From Drechslerella dactyloides (taxonomy: Eukaryota > Ascomycota > Orbiliomycetes > Orbiliales > Orbiliaceae), in contig JAGTWJ010000011.1 of assembly GCA_020064725.1 (NCBI GenBank), positions 1,550,001-1,614,000 on the forward strand: DNA of 64,000 nt. Direction: 5' to 3'. Positions 62,100-64,000 of this stretch are shown here, in pieces. The first letter of the stretch is position 1. The number at the start of each line of letters is the position of its first letter. A program made the position numbers and the translations under genes. The notes under the pieces were generated by a model. That model made no database searches, was not told the DNA's origin, and saw only the letters and a program-made list of their open reading frames with translations.

Positions 62100-63845
62100 T
62101 CATGCTGTCTCAGCCAGACTCCTTCTCTTCAGTTCCAGCTCGGCATTGAGCCCATCGATCACCTTCTGCAGCCGCTCCTTGATGATCCGGTTTGGCACGT
62201 CGTCTCTCTCCTTGATCTTCAAGGTAACAATCCTCTCTAGATCGCTAATCTCTTCTTTCAACTGCAGCTTCTCCGCCGACAGCCCGGAATCGACGTCCAT
62301 CGCATCTCCGTCCCCGTCGCTGCCATCATCATCGTCGTCATCTTCGTCCTCATCGCTCGAGATTGCTGCTGGCGGCAGCCCCTTGGACTGTCCATTTGTT
62401 TTCGCCGGTGCAGGCTCGTGCTCGTCGTCCAGCATCATGGCTTCTGCGAGCTGGTCCTGGAAGTCCATGAGATCCATTTCCTCGTGTTCGCCGCCATCCA
62501 CGTCTTCGTCTTCATACTCCACGTCCTCCTCGCCTTCCGCATCTTCGTCACCAAGGTCCGTGTAGCCTCCCTTCGCGTTGGCGTCTCCGCTGCTGGTTGC
62601 AGCCGCGGCCTCCCTCGCTATGTCTGCTTCGGTTAGCAGCTCGAATTCAGCCCTATCGGCCTCCTGGTCCGCCGCCAGCAACTTATCAACAGCGTCTTCC
62701 ACCTTGTCCATATTGCGATTCACCACCCGCTTCCGGAACCGCCTGCGTCTCGCCCAGTGCATCGGCGGCGTGATGCCATGCGGGTAGTTGGTCAGCGTGC
62801 TGGGCGTGGGATTCGAGAGTGCCTGATCCTCCAAGATGACGCGATCGCCGACGAGCAGCATCTGGGAGATGTCTGCTGTCTTGAAGATATTCTTGCCCTT
62901 GTCTATCGTCTTGTTGCTCTCGATGATGCAGGGTAGATCGACAAGCGTGGCGGAGTACATCCTCCCGCGGACGCAGACGATTGCACGTCGGTCGTCCTTG
63001 AATTTGAACCATACATCCGACGACTTGCCAAAGTCCTTCTTCTCGATTTCCGCGTGGAGGAAATCGCAATCCTCGCCCGGAGGCATGCGCAGGATGAATT
63101 GCTCTTCGATCGCGGGATCTTCTTCCCGGTCCGAAGCTTCGGAGTCATAGCCACACCCGATCGGAACGCTACGCTTAATAGCTACCGGACGAGAGGCACT
63201 GCTCTTGAGCTTGATTATCGGTGTTTTGACCGTACCGTCTGCTGCTGGCTTGGGCTGGGAGAACGAGGCTTTTATCCTGATCTTCGGTAAACTCGGGGTT
63301 CCTGTAACGGGATCTGTGGTGGCGGGAATGGAATCGCGGACGACCTTGGTTTGTATAGGCGGCAGATTTGATAACTGCTGTGGGCGTGCGGTGGTGATTT
63401 GCGGCGCCTGTGTGGGGGCCGGTGTGAGCGCCTGAGTGGAGAGTGTCGCGGCGGCCTTGGCAGTGCCAGGCGTCTGTGGAGGTGCGGACTCCTGTTGGCG
63501 ATTCTTGAGACTGTTGACATTGAGTTTGATCTTGATGCCCGAGGGCTTCGGAGTTGCTGCGGGAGGCGGGGCCGCCGGGGTCTGAGGTGGCGGTTGCGCC
63601 TGTGACGACGCAGCAGCAGCAGCAGCAGCAGCCTCAGCCTGCAGCTGCTTCTTGGTCTTCTTTGGTTCCTTTGGGGCCTTCGGAGGCTTCGGTTCCTTCG
63701 GCGCAGGCGGTTTCTTCTCCTTTTTCTCCTTCTTTGGCTTTTCGGCCTTCGTGGGTGCTGATGGTGCTGCCGATTCTAGAACGGCTTGTAGGCGGTGCGG
63801 CGACACCCGCAGCGTGACTATGCGGGACTTCCTTTCCCCCGACAT
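62100..63845 (-). CDS. TAF7: TFIID subunit 7 (TAFII55 family)
   Basis: A 581-residue, single-exon subunit of general transcription factor TFIID. In the family it binds TAF1 and holds back its activity until the pre-initiation complex is built. The TAFII55 N-terminal domain spans about residues 246-375, starting IEEQFILRMPPGEDC and including DVWFKFKDDRRA, RGRMYSATLVDLPCIIES, DISQMLLVGDRV and GITPPMHWARRRRFRK. It is preceded by about 245 residues of Lys/Pro/Ala-rich low-complexity sequence (PKEPKPPKAPKE repeats, an Ala run and KIKL/KIRIK segments). After it come an acidic stretch (DEDEDDDDDDGSDGD) and a C-terminal predicted coiled coil (about 522-581). The start at 63,845 (MSGERKSR) is preferred to an upstream in-frame ATG at 63,965 because the extra 40 residues look like untranslated sequence. 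Confidence 0.94.
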   Translation of the reverse strand: MSGERKSRIVTLRVSPHRLQAVLESAAPSAPTKAEKPKKEKKEKKPPAPKEPKPPKAPKEPKKTKKQLQAEAAAAAAAASSQAQPPPQTPAAPPPAATPKPSGIKIKLNVNSLKNRQQESAPPQTPGTAKAAATLSTQALTPAPTQAPQITTARPQQLSNLPPIQTKVVRDSIPATTDPVTGTPSLPKIRIKASFSQPKPAADGTVKTPIIKLKSSASRPVAIKRSVPIGCGYDSEASDREEDPAIEEQFILRMPPGEDCDFLHAEIEKKDFGKSSDVWFKFKDDRRAIVCVRGRMYSATLVDLPCIIESNKTIDKGKNIFKTADISQMLLVGDRVILEDQALSNPTPSTLTNYPHGITPPMHWARRRRFRKRVVNRNMDKVEDAVDKLLAADQEADRAEFELLTEADIAREAAAATSSGDANAKGGYTDLGDEDAEGEEDVEYEDEDVDGGEHEEMDLMDFQDQLAEAMMLDDEHEPAPAKTNGQSKGLPPAAISSDEDEDDDDDDGSDGDGDAMDVDSGLSAEKLQLKEEISDLERIVTLKIKERDDVPNRIIKERLQKVIDGLNAELELKRRSLAETA

Positions 63846-64000
63846 GACGGCTAAGACAGAAATCGCCGCTTCGTATGTGGGAAAAATGTAACACGGGCGT
63901 ACGCGGATGATTGATGGCGGAACGGAAAGTATCGCGTGCCGGTTGATGGGAAACTGCAGGATCAACTGTTCTCAGCTCGTTCCGGAACTGTGGGTAGCCG
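63846..64000 (-). promoter_or_regulatory. Proximal upstream region of TAF7
   Basis: 155 bp remain before the window edge. On the minus strand it has T/C-rich segments but no TATA box that I can see, which is common for housekeeping genes. The full promoter runs off the window. Confidence 0.4.

Noticed and set aside
63846..63965. Upstream in-frame ATG that would extend TAF7 by 40 residues
   Set aside because: The extension has no family similarity and the MSGERKSR start is more plausible.
1..64000. CRISPR array, prophage or bacterial operon
   Set aside because: No regularly spaced repeats, and all supported genes are eukaryotic with spliceosomal introns.

Overview
The window looks like nuclear DNA of a filamentous ascomycete (Pezizomycotina). 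The reasons are short introns (54-190 nt) with GTANGT-type donors and CTAAC/CTGAC branch points, pyrimidine-rich leaders, and recognisable fungal proteins: a HapB/HAP2 CCAAT-binding subunit, a Rim15-type PAS-kinase-receiver protein, SPC2, EMC3, COX17 and TAF7. I cannot name a genus. I found no convincing tRNA, rRNA, CRISPR array, intact transposase or reverse transcriptase.

Layout. Positions 1 to about 12.9 kb are gene-free by eye. From about 12.9 to 22.8 kb lies the hapB locus: a 1.2-kb intron-free coding region (19,413-20,633), a long CT-rich and probably spliced 5' leader, and a T-rich 3' flank. From 23 to 47.5 kb the DNA is gene-poor. Only two genes can be supported there: a minus-strand gene with a retropepsin-like DTGA motif (27,284-28,359, with TATA box and 5'-UTR intron) and a small secreted eight-cysteine protein (34,341-34,592). 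From about 48 kb to the right edge the window is gene-dense: rim15 (49,825-56,804, five exons), SPC2 (58,384-59,220, three exons), EMC3 (60,756 to 59,475, minus, six exons), COX17 (61,285-61,591, two exons) and TAF7 (63,845 to 62,100, minus, one exon). Exon joins for rim15, SPC2, EMC3 and COX17 were worked out base by base; each gives one open frame.

How the genes relate. SPC2 and EMC3 are convergent neighbours and both act in membrane-protein biogenesis at the ER. EMC3 and COX17 share a 528-bp divergent promoter region. COX17 and TAF7 converge. HapB and TAF7 are transcription components, and Rim15 is the nutrient-signalling kinase for entry into quiescence. No operon-like or horizontally acquired cluster is evident.

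The most interesting points are: the secreted Cys-rich orphan and the retropepsin-like gene in the gene-poor compartment; a tandem LSRE repeat array inside the activation-segment insert of Rim15; an in-frame upstream ORF abutting rim15; the large hapB leader; and marked over-representation of the palindrome TGCATGCA in the gene-poor DNA.
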